Positions 43,505 through 53,351 are shown, numbered from the stretch's first letter. The stretch is 64,000 bases of DNA from Halomonas rhizosphaerae (GCF_030010555.1 NZ_JASCQP010000027.1:216610-280609); one strand, 5' to 3'. Notes: generated from the letters alone by a model not told the origin. Made by a program: numbers and translations.

Positions 43505-44527
43505 TTAGATAGTTGGCATGATGTCTTCATCGCTGGAGACATACTGCTCCAGGGTTTTAACTACCTCCTTTGTTGAAATACCATAGAGATCGTGAAGGGT
43601 CGGCAGAGCACCAGCGCCCAGGAATTCGTCGGGAAGACCAATTTGGCGGAACGTGACCGAGACACCTTCCCTCATCAGCAGTGAGGCGATGCTTTCCCCC
43701 AGCCCGCCGACGACCGAATGATTCTCTGCCACGAACACGGGACGGTCGGGATGACGACGTACCTCCTCCAGAATGGCCTCATTGTCCAACGGCTTGATCG
43801 TGGCGCAGTGCATGACGCCCACCTCGACACCATTCTCCTTCATCTGATCGGAGGCCTCGATCGCCCGAGTCGTCATCAGGCCAGAGGAGATAATCAGGGC
43901 ATCCTTACCATCAATCAGCCGCTTGGCCTTGCCAATCTCGAAGCGGTAGTCTGGGAACCGATCCAGGACGCGCGGTACCTTGCCGCGAAGAAGGCGCAAG
44001 TAAACGGGCCCATCGAAATCCACCATCGCCTGCACCGACTGCTCGATGTCCACCGCATCGCAGGGGTCGATGATGGTCAGGTTCGGCATGCCACGGAAGA
44101 TGGCGACATCTTCAGTGGCCTGGTGGCTCGGCCCGTACCCGGTCGTCAGCCCCGGAAGCGCACTGATGATCTTGACGTTCAACTTCTCCTCGGCAATCGC
44201 CAAGCAGATGAAGTCGTAAGCTCGACGTGAGGCGAAGACACTATAGGTCGTGACGAAGGGGATGAAACCCTCACGAGCCATGCCCGCCCCTGCCATCATG
44301 AGCAACTGCTCTGCCATGCCCATCTGGTAATACCGATCGGGATAGGCCTGGGCGAAGATGTGCAGATCGGTATACTTGCCGAGGTCCGCCGTCATGCCTA
44401 CGATCTTCGGGTTCTTTTCAGCGGCTTTTACCAGCGCGTGCCCAAACGGGGCCGACGTCGTTGGCGTGCCTTCATCGGCGATGGACGCAATCATTGCCGA
44501 GGTTTTCAACTTCTTCTTGGCGCTCAT
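43505..44527 (-). CDS. Transketolase C-terminal subunit (pyrimidine-binding and regulatory domains)
   Basis: A 340-residue protein covering the Pyr and C-terminal domains of transketolase. MTADLGKYTDLHIF opens the Pyr domain, and YYQMGMAEQLLMMAGAGMAR contains the glutamate that activates thiamine diphosphate. The remaining C-terminal domain includes VFVAENHSVVGGLGESIASL. The N-terminal ThDP-binding half is the separate upstream gene, so the enzyme is the split (two-subunit) form used in dedicated sugar catabolic pathways. It is 12 nt from its partner. Confidence 0.93.
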   Translation of the reverse strand: MSAKKKLKTSAMIASIADEGTPTTSAPFGHALVKAAEKNPKIVGMTADLGKYTDLHIFAQAYPDRYYQMGMAEQLLMMAGAGMAREGFIPFVTTYSVFASRRAYDFICLAIAEEKLNVKIISALPGLTTGYGPSHQATEDVAIFRGMPNLTIIDPCDAVDIEQSVQAMVDFDGPVYLRLLRGKVPRVLDRFPDYRFEIGKAKRLIDGKDALIISSGLMTTRAIEASDQMKENGVEVGVMHCATIKPLDNEAILEEVRRHPDRPVFVAENHSVVGGLGESIASLLMREGVSVTFRQIGLPDEFLGAGALPTLHDLYGISTKEVVKTLEQYVSSDEDIMPTI

Positions 44528-44539
44528 TTCATATCCTCC

Positions 44540-45400
44540 TTACTGGACACCGTAGACTTCATCGAGCTGCTTGAGCGCCACACTCCACTCATCCTCATCA
44601 ACGCGAATGAAGTGGGTCTTGTCCCGAGTTTCCAGGAACGGCACACCACGGCCCATCAGGGTGTCGCAGATAATGACGCGGGGCTTGTCGGAGCGGCTTT
44701 CCATGGCATTGTCGAAGGCGTCGATCAGCGCCTCGAGATCATTGCCGTTGACGCGATACGTCTCCCACCCGAAGGCGGTCCACTTGTCGGCAATCGGCTC
44801 ATAGTTGAGGACGGTGGACGACTTGTCGTCGGCCTGCTGATCGTTGACGTCGACGATGGCAATCAGGTTATCCAGCTTCCAGTGGGCGGCGGATGCGACG
44901 GCCTCCCAGGTCGAGCCCTCATTCAGCTCACCGTCCGACAGCAGGTTGAAGATGCGCGAAGCACTTTCTTTGCGTTTCAGACCCAGTGCCATGCCGACCC
45001 CAATGCCCAGGCCATGGCCCAGGGAGCCACCGGTGATCTCCATGCCCGGCGTATAGTCGGCCATGCCGGACATGGGCAGGATACTGTCGTCGCTGCCGTA
45101 GTCTTCGATCTCCTCCTCGGCGATGACACCCGCCTCGATCAGGGCGGCATAGAGAGCGATGGCGTAGTGGCCGATAGACAGCAGGAAACGATCCCGCTCT
45201 TCCCATTCCGGGTCCTTGGGATCCAGTTTCAACGCGTGGAAATAGGAGACGGCCAGGACATCGGCAACCCCCAAGGCCTGGCCAACGTAGCCCTGCCCCT
45301 GCACCTCGCCCATCCGCAAGGCGTGGCGGCGAATCTTGTAGGCTCGCTGCCGAAGCGCCTCGACAGCGCTGGCCTTCGGCCCGATAGCGGTTTGACTCAT
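44540..45400 (-). CDS. Transketolase N-terminal subunit (ThDP-binding domain)
   Basis: A 286-residue protein from the ATG at 45400, preceded by GGAGGTGA; an in-frame start at 45484 lacks such a site. It carries the PP domain with GSLGHGLGIGVGMALGLK and the ThDP/Mg motif LSDGELNEGSTWEAV followed by the metal-ligand stretch VDVNDQQ. It transfers a two-carbon ketol unit together with the downstream Pyr/C-terminal subunit. It is the first gene of the operon. Split transketolases of this kind are known for apulose-4-phosphate or sulfo-sugar breakdown; which applies is not known. Confidence 0.93.
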   Translation of the reverse strand: MSQTAIGPKASAVEALRQRAYKIRRHALRMGEVQGQGYVGQALGVADVLAVSYFHALKLDPKDPEWEERDRFLLSIGHYAIALYAALIEAGVIAEEEIEDYGSDDSILPMSGMADYTPGMEITGGSLGHGLGIGVGMALGLKRKESASRIFNLLSDGELNEGSTWEAVASAAHWKLDNLIAIVDVNDQQADDKSSTVLNYEPIADKWTAFGWETYRVNGNDLEALIDAFDNAMESRSDKPRVIICDTLMGRGVPFLETRDKTHFIRVDEDEWSVALKQLDEVYGVQ

Positions 45401-45415
45401 TTCAGTCACCTCCAA

Positions 45416-45427
45416 TTGGTTGACCAT
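45416..45427. promoter_or_regulatory. Candidate GntR operator at the transketolase start
   Basis: TTGGTTGACCAT overlaps the leader just ahead of the first operon gene. TGGT/ACCA half-sites match the FadR-subfamily operator layout. A better copy lies at 45716. Proposed target of the operon's own regulator. Confidence 0.45.
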
Positions 45428-45715
45428 TTCAAGGTAGGGATAGTCGCTCCTAAGCGAAATACGACTTTTGTCTATTCCTGGCATAGCTAATATTGCGTCA
45501 AGCGATGCTATAGAACTTAGTTAGCATTTATTTAGCACGCTATTGGATGTGGCCGCGACGATATCACGCAGTCTATACGTTTAATATCAGCACTTTATGT
45601 AGGTTACATCAACACCTGACCTCTCTCTCTTTGATGAACATCGCTGTCACCTAAATTAATGTCACGGCATCTAGGTAGCTTGATGGAGGCCCAGGTAATT
45701 GCATTTTTCTTTTCT

Positions 45716-45729
45716 ATTGGTTGACCAAT
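45716..45729. promoter_or_regulatory. Candidate GntR operator, perfect palindrome
   Basis: ATTGGTTGACCAAT has perfect ATTGGT and ACCAAT arms around TG. It is about 300 bp upstream of the operon start. The core TTGGTTGACCA recurs at 45416. Confidence 0.45.
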
Positions 45730-45905
45730 ATTGGCAGGGTGAGGTCCTTGCATAGCCTTGCTGCCAAAGATATCAACTTCCACCGCTCCATAGGCGAGGC
45801 GAGGCCAAGCCACTGCTGGAAGAAGTAAGCACACAGGATTCGCTCCAGCCCGATCGGCTGCTGGTCACGATTGCCGGCGGGGGTTCGGGAAGTGAGACGG
45901 CGCAA
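45730..45905 (-). pseudogene. IS5-family transposase remnant
   Basis: The minus frame reads PIGLERILCAYFFQQWLGLA followed by a helical stretch, similar to the conserved block PIGLERMLRIYFLKQ seen at 57056-57262 and typical of IS5 transposases. Only about 60 codons are left. Confidence 0.65.
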
Positions 45906-45984
45906 CCGTTAGCTGAGCACTGGGTGTGTAAACCCATCAGGTTGTTCACGGAAAGGCCCAGCCGGCTAACCGGAGGGTGGTAAT

Positions 45985-46269
45985 TCAGAGACTGGCATGC
46001 GGTCGGTGCCAGTTGTACTGATGAAGCCAGGTAGGCAGATGCCTGCCGCGCTCATCCGAGCTTAAGTATGACCGAGCGTAGGCCCACTGGCGTAGCGCCG
46101 TCTGGATGAACCGCTCCGCCTTGCTATTTGTGCGTGGACTGTAGGGCTTGGTTCGGCGATGTTTTAGACGCCGGCACAGGCGCTGGAAGCGGCGTGAGCG
46201 ATAGCAGGCGCCGTTGTCGGTGAGCACCCGGCTAAAGCGGATGCCAAGATTGGCGTAGTAGCACACGGT
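45985..46269 (-). pseudogene. IS481-family transposase C-terminal remnant
   Basis: The frame reads VLTDNGACYRS (second catalytic aspartate), then RTKPYSPRTNSKAERFIQTA (with the catalytic glutamate) and LPTWLHQYNWHRPHASL, the classic end of the IS481 DDE domain. The first catalytic aspartate region and the N-terminal HTH are missing; the frame is then taken over by the ~176-bp repeat sequence. Confidence 0.75.
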
Positions 46270-46289
46270 CCAAGCAGGGGCTATGGGGA

Positions 46290-47150
46290 TCTGAGGCGTG
46301 TGGTGTAGGCAACGCACCCGAGGAGTGAGGCGAAAAGCGAGCCGTCATGCCGGGCTGAGCGGGATCCACCAAGATAGAGCCGTGGATCCTCCCTACCCCA
46401 CGGCCCAACTTTCAGCTGCCGGCGACCAAAATGCGCCACGGAATTCGAAGACGCGCTGATGGGCTCTGGGGCGATGTGGTGTAGGCAACGCACCCGGTTG
46501 TTGAGGCGAGAGGCGGGCCATAGGGCCGCGCTATGAGGGACTCACTGGGATTGGGAGCGGATCCTCCTTACCCCCACGGCCCTGCTTACCGCTGCCGGCG
46601 CGCAGCATGTGCCATGGAATGCCTTGATTGGCGCCACGGAATACCTTCACGTGCAGAGCGGACCTCGGGCGATGTGGTGTAAGCAACGCACCCCGGCTGG
46701 TGAGGTGAGAGGCAAGCCATCGTGCCTATCTGGGGGGTGCCAACCTGGATAGAGTCGTGAATCCTCCCTACCCTACGGCCCTATTTTCAGCTGCCGGCGA
46801 GCAGAATGCGCCACGGAATACCTTCACGCGCAGAGGGGACCTCGGGCGATGTGGTGTATGCAACGCACCCTGTTTGGTGTGTCGAGAGGCGGGCCATCGG
46901 GCTTATCTGGGGGTGCCAACCTGGATAGAGCCGTGGACTTCCCCTACCCCACAGCCCAACTATCAGCTGCCGGCGAGCAGAATGCGCCACAGAATACCTT
47001 CACGCGCAGAAGGGACCTCGGGCGATGTGGTGTACGCAACGCACCCCGGTTGGTGAGGCGAAAGGCAGGCCATCGTGCCTACCTGAGTGGGATCAACCAG
47101 GATAGAGCCGTGGCTCCTCCCTACCCTACGGCCTTTTCGCTCCCGGTGAG
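46290..47150. repeat. Array 1 of a ~176-bp tandem repeat, about five copies
   Basis: The landmark GGTGTA-GCAACGCACC occurs at 46302, 46478, 46676, 46853 and 47029, giving spacings of 176, 198, 177 and 176 bp. Each unit also contains a hairpin with GCCGTGG and CCACGGC arms around CCTCCC, and GCGCCACGGAATACCTTCAC. The reading frames across it are not conserved, so it is not coding. Confidence 0.85.
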
Positions 47151-47575
47151 CGATCGTGCCAAGTTGACCGCCCGCCAGCCCCTTTCCAACGTGCCATCGT
47201 GACTGGGTTGCTCACCAGCACCCGGATGTAGTGTAAGTAACACATCATCGTCCATGGATGACGCATGAACCATCGTTCCTCGATATGTCGCTCGACGAGA
47301 AGGCTTGGTAGGAGCAACCAAGAAAAACTTGTTCTACATCATCGATGGTCAATCGGCCATAATATCAGTTATTGCAGTCGGCAAGGCACGTCGCCTTCCT
47401 TCACCCTGTGGGGAGGGGTTGCCTTACCGCCTTAATCAAGAACCTTAACGATAAATCGCGTCGGTCACCACAACTCCTAGGATCAACAGGTAAATCAGGA
47501 GTGGCTAGTTTTGCGAGAGCTGGGCGAGGTGTTTATTAAGGCTTTTGGTAGACAGACTATTGAAGGAGGTTGAAT
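47151..47575. other. Intergenic stretch
   Basis: About 425 bases with no recognisable gene after the repeat array. The ribosome-binding site of the next gene (GAAGGAGG) is at its end. Confidence 0.4.
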
Positions 47576-48796
47576 ATGCCAGTCACAAAAGTCGAGCGTG
47601 AGAGGCTCTATGAGCAGGTTTGGTCGCGTCCTATGAGCCACTTGGCACATCAATATGGCGTTTCGGGCCAAAAGCTTAAGGAGATTTGTGAAAGAGCAAA
47701 TATTCCAACCCCTACCTCAGGCCACTGGTCACGCGTCGCCGCTGGAAAGGCCGTGCATCAACCGAAACTTCCTAAATCATCTCCGGAGTCAATATGGGTA
47801 ACTATTGCTCCTACCGTCCATCGCAAAAAAAAGCCAGCACCTTCCTGCCATGAAGAAGGTCCAAGTACAACAACTCATCCAGCAGCCGATCTGGATGCAG
47901 TGGTACCAACAAAAACAACCAAGTCCAGGCGAGATGATGACTTGGTGGTGCCAGCTAAGCTGGGGCGTGCACATCGGATCATCGCGGGCTGGCTTACGGA
48001 ACACAAGCAGAGGGAGGAGGAAGCCAAGCAGCACCACTGGATTAACTTCCCCCCTACACCCTTTTCCCCCATGGATCGACGCCGCCATCGCATTTTGGAT
48101 ACATTTCTCAAAGCTATTGAGAATGTAGGAGGCAAAGCCTTGGAAGAGGAACGTAGGTCGTTGGCTGTCGAGCTAGAAGGGGAAAAGATCCCTTTTCAAC
48201 TTCGCGAAAAGCAAAAACAGATTCGTCGCCCACTAACCGACACTGAGAAACGCTGGCACAGGCCCGGAGACAAGGAGTGGCGTCAGGAACTTCAGCCCAC
48301 CGGAAAGCTCATCTTTGAGGTCAAGCGCTACCTGCCTTCAGGCTTCAAGACCCAATGGCTGGAAACTGATGAAATCCCCATGGAAGAGCTACTTTCTGAG
48401 ATTTTCAAGACACTACGACAGGTTGCTCCGATACTAGCGCAGCAGACACGGGAAAGGTTGGAGCAAAAGCGACTTTCTGACATCGCAGCCCATGAGCGCT
48501 ATTTGGCCGAGCAGGCTCGCAAACGTGACGACAATCAGTGGCAACGTTTTCTCGAAATTGCCGATACATGGCAACATTACGAGCATGCACGCAACTTCCT
48601 AGAAGTCCTCAAGCAGATCGATCTCACTCCAGACTGCAAGGTGGGAGAGAAAGCGTTGGCGGAGTGGATATGCTGGGTAGAACGCCGAATTCAAGCTGGG
48701 AATCCGCTGAATCAAGGCTTAGAAGCGATTTTTTCTGATATAGAGAAAATCACTAGCTATACATATTCCAAAAAGATGGATCATTGGAGATACTAA
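47576..48796 (+). CDS. Hypothetical protein with N-terminal HTH-like region
   Basis: A 406-residue soluble protein of unknown function from the ATG at 47576 after GAAGGAGG. Residues 5-45 (ERERLYEQVWSRPMSHLAHQ, YGVSGQKLKEICERANIPTP) look like a helix-turn-helix. A Pro/Thr-rich linker (75-115) is followed by helical, strongly charged segments. The C-terminal 110 residues are helical (RKRDDNQWQRFLEIADTWQH, FLEVLKQIDLTPDCKVGEKA, LAEWICWVERRI). Such proteins occur on mobile elements and in defence-rich regions; no catalytic motif was seen. It lies between repeat arrays and IS remnants. Confidence 0.75.
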   Translation: MPVTKVERERLYEQVWSRPMSHLAHQYGVSGQKLKEICERANIPTPTSGHWSRVAAGKAVHQPKLPKSSPESIWVTIAPTVHRKKKPAPSCHEEGPSTTTHPAADLDAVVPTKTTKSRRDDDLVVPAKLGRAHRIIAGWLTEHKQREEEAKQHHWINFPPTPFSPMDRRRHRILDTFLKAIENVGGKALEEERRSLAVELEGEKIPFQLREKQKQIRRPLTDTEKRWHRPGDKEWRQELQPTGKLIFEVKRYLPSGFKTQWLETDEIPMEELLSEIFKTLRQVAPILAQQTRERLEQKRLSDIAAHERYLAEQARKRDDNQWQRFLEIADTWQHYEHARNFLEVLKQIDLTPDCKVGEKALAEWICWVERRIQAGNPLNQGLEAIFSDIEKITSYTYSKKMDHWRY

Positions 48797-50019
48797 GGGA
48801 GCCTCTGAACAATTCGCTCCTGGTTCGACTGAATCGCTCAGGCTGGTCAGAGCATCGTCTCAGCGATCGTTTCACGAACACCTCAGATGGTCTGTTTTTA
48901 CCTAATCGCCGCTTTTCCGGCTGTCAGACCGGATTCAAGACACACTGCCCCCGTTAACATGGGCCTGGCATCGTCCTGTCAGCACCAGGTTGCCGAGGGC
49001 AAACAGCGTGAATAGCTGTGCATGGTTCTTGACCAGCCCCTTGTATCGAACCTTCCAGTAACCGAAGAGGGTCTTGATGACATGAAACGGGGCTCTACCT
49101 TAGCCCGGATGCAGGACTTGGCTTTCTTGATCGCCAGCAGCAGCATCTTCATGGGGCTGTCAGCTTCGAGAGGGCGCAGTGCTTGGTCGCGATACAACAC
49201 CAGGAGTCAGGAGCCCCCTTCTCTTCGTCGAGATGCTTCCACATACCGGTCTAGCCCGCATCGCCGTATACTTGCTTGTCATCCTTACGGACCAGGGCGC
49301 CGGCCATGGTGACATCGGCAACGTTGGCCGAGGTGGTGGCGACACCGTGTGTCCGCACAGTGACAGCATCGACGCCGATGTGGGCCTTCAGGCCGAAATA
49401 CCACTGGCTGCCCTTTTTGGTCTGCTTCATCTACGGATGGCGTTGCTTGGCCTGGTTCTTGGTGGAGAGCGCGGCCGCCACGATGGTGGCGTCGACGATG
49501 GTGCCCTCGCGCATGAACAGGCCCTGCTCGGCCAGGCTGGCGTTGATTTCCTCGGAGATTCGCTGGGTCAGGGCATGCTTCTCAAGAATATGTCGGAAAC
49601 GCAGCAGCGAGGTGGCGTGCAGCATGCTCTCGATGGCCAGGTCGATACTGATGAGGTCACTCATCGCCTGGATGCGTAGTTGACCTCTTCGAGCACCTCG
49701 TCGGCGAGGGCGTACCACTGTTGCAGGAAGTAGATCCACAGCATGCGCTCCAGGCCGATCGGAGGCCGACCGCGCTTGCCCGCCGAGTTCGGGAAGTAGG
49801 GCCGCGACAGCACGTCGATCAGCCGTTGCTAAGGCATCAGCGCGGCATCTGGGCCAGGAATCCTTCTCGGCGGGTAACCCTTTTCTTGTTCTGTTGCTCT
49901 GTCTGGGCGAACGAGGTCTGCTTCATCGGATGACTCTGTCAGACGGTGGCAGGAAGGTCAGATTCTACCCCGCCGATGGCTGCCCGGCAGCTGCGGCGGG
50001 ATTTATGCAGCGTTTCCCT
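48797..50019 (-). mobile_element. Decayed IS5-family element
   Basis: The ends are AGGGAGCCTCTGAACAA (left) and, read inward, AGGGAAACGCTGCATAAA (right), an imperfect inverted repeat. Inside, the minus strand encodes broken IS5 transposase pieces, including SLLRFRHILEKHALTQRISE and LAEQGLFMREGTIVDATIVA with the first DDE aspartate. Several frameshifts and stops rule out activity. Confidence 0.75.
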
Positions 50020-50332
50020 AGTGGAGGTCTTGGTCCTGATCGATCAACAGGATATGCCACCCTTCCTACCACGTCACATACACCAGAGTTGATCTTGACT
50101 CATCATCGAAAATGGCAAACCTACTTACCGTGCTGCAATGCAATGACTTTCCACAGAGAAAAAATAACCAGAAAATTGCGATATCGCTGAGTTGAAGCCG
50201 CTCTACACCTACGCCTACCCTGATTATGTAACATAATATTTTCATAGTCTTCGAAAAATCAAGAGCGTCCCCGTATAAGGGCGACACAACGGAGCGATAA
50301 CATATACGGCAACCAGCTGACAGGGGGCGGGG
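50020..50332. other. Intergenic stretch
   Basis: About 310 bases between the decayed IS5 element and the Sel1 lipoprotein gene. No gene or repeat was recognised; it probably holds the promoter of the lipoprotein gene. Confidence 0.4.
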
Positions 50333-52399
50333 ATGCGTAAATACAACAAAAAACGTAGACTTAGCAAGCTTCTGACAAGAGCGAGTCTAGCATTAAGCCT
50401 AGCGCTAATTCTTGTAGGCTGCGATGGCCCCTTGCACCACACCGAGCCCTTGTTGAGCGATGAGCAAGTGCGCAAGGTGGATGGCATCGTCGGGACCTAT
50501 CAGTTTCCAGGCGGAGAGGTCGAGAGCCAAAACCGCTTTTATTTGCGACTCTGGCCGGCTGAGGAACGCGGTTACTTCATTGAAGGCTATATGCTTCAAG
50601 AGAGTAAACCTGCCGGCAGCACATTGACCTTTCCGGCTTGGCTACGCGTTGGGCAGCGTTCCAATGGCACCTGGCTGGGTGAAATCCGTCATGATGACCT
50701 TTACCTTCCCATGCCCATGGCACGTAGTGGTGGACACTTCGAAGCCTGGCCACTGGTTCTACTGCCATTCGACAAACAACAGGAGCAGGCTGAGGCGCTG
50801 GGATTTACAGTGGAGAATAGCGGAAAACTGAATGGTGCCGACCGCTCACGTGAGCGATTTCTTTCTCTGGTGGATGCCCTTATGGGCTCTTTATTAGATG
50901 GTGAGGAGGGACTACCGCTCTTGCATACGTCGTTCGACTTTGCCGAAGCGGTCGATTCGCCTCGGCGCAGTTACCTTCAAGATCTAGACGGGCGTTGGTA
51001 TCGCGCCTTAGAGGCTCAGAACACACCTCCGAGCGCCGAGGCTGTGAGGAGCATTCAGATCTTGGCTGACCGCGACGATCCTTGGGCCCACTACGCTATG
51101 GCCAGGTTCTACGGCAATGGGTATTACGTAGAGCGTGATATTAAACTTGCCCGGGAGCACGCCGAGCGAGCCCTAGAACTGGGTGAATCCAAAGCGCATG
51201 GCATACTCGGCTTTCTGGCTCTGTCTGGGCTGGAAGGCGAGGCCGATGTGACCACGGCGCAGCGGCACTATCGTTTGGCTGCCGCAGCCAATGACCCGGC
51301 CGGGACCCGCAACCTAGGTTTGGTTCTCTTGCAGTCGGACAACGATATTGAAGAGGGAGTGAAACTTCTGAACCAGGCAGTGGGACTAGGCGACCCCTTC
51401 GCGGCTTATGAACTTGGAGTACGCTATACCCAAGGACAAGGTGTGACGGCCAGCGCAACGCGTGCCTTCCCCCTGATGAGGCAGGCGGCTGAATGGGGTC
51501 ATACCGAGGCCTCTTATCAAGCCGGATGGGCATTGGAGAATGGCAAAGGTGTTGCTGTGGACGCCAAGGCTGCCTTAGCTCACTACCGTCGTGCTGCCAA
51601 CCAGCGCCATATTAAGGCACAGATCGCGTTAGGTCGCTTCTACTGGGAGGGCACGGAGGTAACTCAGTCGCCGGCATCAGCCATTAGCTGGTTCCAGCGG
51701 GCTGCTGAGCGGGAAGATGTACTGGCGATGAGCTGGCTCGGCCATGCGTTGTCATCTGCGCCCGGCGAACTACGTGACGATGCCCAGGCAGCCGTATGGT
51801 TCAAGCGCGCAGCCGACGGAGGGAATGCGTTTGCCATGTGGCGATATGGCGTCCATCTGGCTGACGGGCGGGGGGTAAAAAGGGACATGTCGCAAGCCCA
51901 CAAGTGGCTTGCTCGAGCAGAAGAGGAGGGAGAAGAGCGGGCCAGGCAGGATTTCAAGCGCGTCGAGACTTTGATCACACAAGCAGTTGACCGCTTGAAT
52001 CGTCAACAGAGTGGTCAGACAGGCGGTCCGACTGAAGAGGATCTTCGTGTCATTTATGCGGCGCAAACCGGCGCCATCAACAAGCAGCAAGATGACCTGC
52101 GAAGACGCTGCGAAAATCGAGAGTTTCAACGCGGCGGGGGCGATCCGCTCATGGCGATGCAATGCGTGGTGGTCATGGCTGGCGGACAGATGCAGACGGG
52201 GGTACGTGGCGTGCGGCTGATCGGCTGCGAAAAAGCGCCAGGGCGGCCTGGCTGGAATTGCGACTGGCAGGTGGCGCTAGATATCAACTCTCCCGGGATG
52301 CCGGGATCACTCAATCAGATGATGGGGCAGTGGCAAGCCTGCACGGGCCGCTTGGTGCGGGCTGGGCAGAAGTGGCAGATGGTCGAGCGCAGATGTTAG
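50333..52399 (+). CDS. Sel1-repeat lipoprotein with unique C-terminal domain
   Basis: A 688-residue exported lipoprotein. The signal peptide ends in the lipobox LVGC, making C30 the lipid-modified residue. Residues 30-230 form a unique beta-rich region. From about 240 to 545 at least seven Sel1-like (TPR-type) repeats follow, for example AHYAMARFYGNGYYVERDIK, AAYELGVRYTQGQGVTASAT, ASYQAGWALENGKGVAVDAK. The last 141 residues form a cysteine-bearing domain that is repeated nearly identically by the next gene. Sel1 repeats mediate protein-protein contacts; this protein probably sits on the outer membrane and binds a partner through the repeats. Confidence 0.85.
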   Translation: MRKYNKKRRLSKLLTRASLALSLALILVGCDGPLHHTEPLLSDEQVRKVDGIVGTYQFPGGEVESQNRFYLRLWPAEERGYFIEGYMLQESKPAGSTLTFPAWLRVGQRSNGTWLGEIRHDDLYLPMPMARSGGHFEAWPLVLLPFDKQQEQAEALGFTVENSGKLNGADRSRERFLSLVDALMGSLLDGEEGLPLLHTSFDFAEAVDSPRRSYLQDLDGRWYRALEAQNTPPSAEAVRSIQILADRDDPWAHYAMARFYGNGYYVERDIKLAREHAERALELGESKAHGILGFLALSGLEGEADVTTAQRHYRLAAAANDPAGTRNLGLVLLQSDNDIEEGVKLLNQAVGLGDPFAAYELGVRYTQGQGVTASATRAFPLMRQAAEWGHTEASYQAGWALENGKGVAVDAKAALAHYRRAANQRHIKAQIALGRFYWEGTEVTQSPASAISWFQRAAEREDVLAMSWLGHALSSAPGELRDDAQAAVWFKRAADGGNAFAMWRYGVHLADGRGVKRDMSQAHKWLARAEEEGEERARQDFKRVETLITQAVDRLNRQQSGQTGGPTEEDLRVIYAAQTGAINKQQDDLRRRCENREFQRGGGDPLMAMQCVVVMAGGQMQTGVRGVRLIGCEKAPGRPGWNCDWQVALDINSPGMPGSLNQMMGQWQACTGRLVRAGQKWQMVERRC

Positions 52400-52829
52400 A
52401 AATTAAGAATATTCAGTACCATTGTGAAGAAAGAAGCTGAAATTTCCTGGCCTTCATGACCATTCTCGTGAGTTATTAAACCTGAGGCTTTTTCTGAAAC
52501 CGGCCTTGAACTAGTCCAATTAAAGTGAACATATCAATATGCTTAATCATTGGAGATAAGTAGGAGTTCATGACAAAGAAGGCACGACGTTGGTAATCCG
52601 ACAAACCCAAGGCCAAAGAGGTAAAAATGTTTCGGGAAAGGGCTATGCCATCTCCTAGGCCGACAGGAGCCCGATTATAGGTAGAAGCTTACTGGACCGC
52701 TGATGTCATAATCAAAACACCCCCTACATGGTTAAACGAGAAGCAAATAAACGCGCCCAACTATAAACACAACACCAATACGCAACTTTTTAAGAGGCAA
52801 CCATATAATTAAATAAGAAGGAGAAGAAA
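52400..52829. other. Intergenic stretch between the two domain-sharing genes
   Basis: About 430 bases. Around 52570-52700 the plus strand reads as a broken fragment resembling the start of an IS3/IS911-type transposase (MTKKARRW, then a stop). This is weak. No intact gene was seen. Confidence 0.35.
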
Positions 52830-53351
52830 ATGAAGATTTATCGCGCTCTAAAAGTGCATCTAATATCTTTGGCTACGTTACTCGCCTTGGCCATTGCATC
52901 AACCTCTCATGCACAGTCTATCGAAATCACACAAGCAGTTGACCGCTTGAATCGTCAGCAGAGCGGCCAGACAGGCGGTCCGACTGAAGAGGATCTTCGT
53001 GCCATTTATGCGGCGCAAGCCGGCGCCATCAACAAACAGCAAGATGACTTGAGAAGACGCTGCGAAAATCGTGAGTTTCAACGCGGCGGTGGCGATCCGC
53101 TCATGGCGATGCAATGCCTTGTGGTCATGGCCGGCGGACAGATGCAGACGGGGGTACGTGGCGTGCGGCTGATCGGCTGCGAAAAAGCGCCCGGACGGCC
53201 TGGTTGGAATTGCGACTGGCAGGTGGCGCTAGATATCAACTCGCCCGGGATGCCGGGATCACTCAATCAGATGATGGGGCAATGGCAAACCTGCACGGGC
53301 CGTTTGGTGCGGGCTGGGCAGCAGTGGCAGATGGTCGAGCGCAGATGTTAA
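52830..53351 (+). CDS. Secreted single-domain protein duplicating the Sel1 lipoprotein C-terminus
   Basis: A 173-residue protein. A signal peptide (LISLATLLALAIASTSHAQ, about 11-29) is followed by a 141-residue domain that differs from the last 141 residues of the upstream lipoprotein at only five positions. Cysteines in RRRCENRE, AMQC, LIGCEK, WNCDW, TCTGR and RRC suggest disulfides. AGAAGGAGAAG precedes the start. The DNA similarity begins at ATCACACAAG in both and continues slightly past the stop codons, so it arose by a recent local duplication. Function unknown; perhaps a soluble decoy or partner form. Confidence 0.8.
   Translation: MKIYRALKVHLISLATLLALAIASTSHAQSIEITQAVDRLNRQQSGQTGGPTEEDLRAIYAAQAGAINKQQDDLRRRCENREFQRGGGDPLMAMQCLVVMAGGQMQTGVRGVRLIGCEKAPGRPGWNCDWQVALDINSPGMPGSLNQMMGQWQTCTGRLVRAGQQWQMVERRC

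Noticed and set aside
46290..47150. Periodic repeats as a CRISPR array
   Set aside because: Units are about 176 bp and similar along their length, without short identical repeats and unique spacers.
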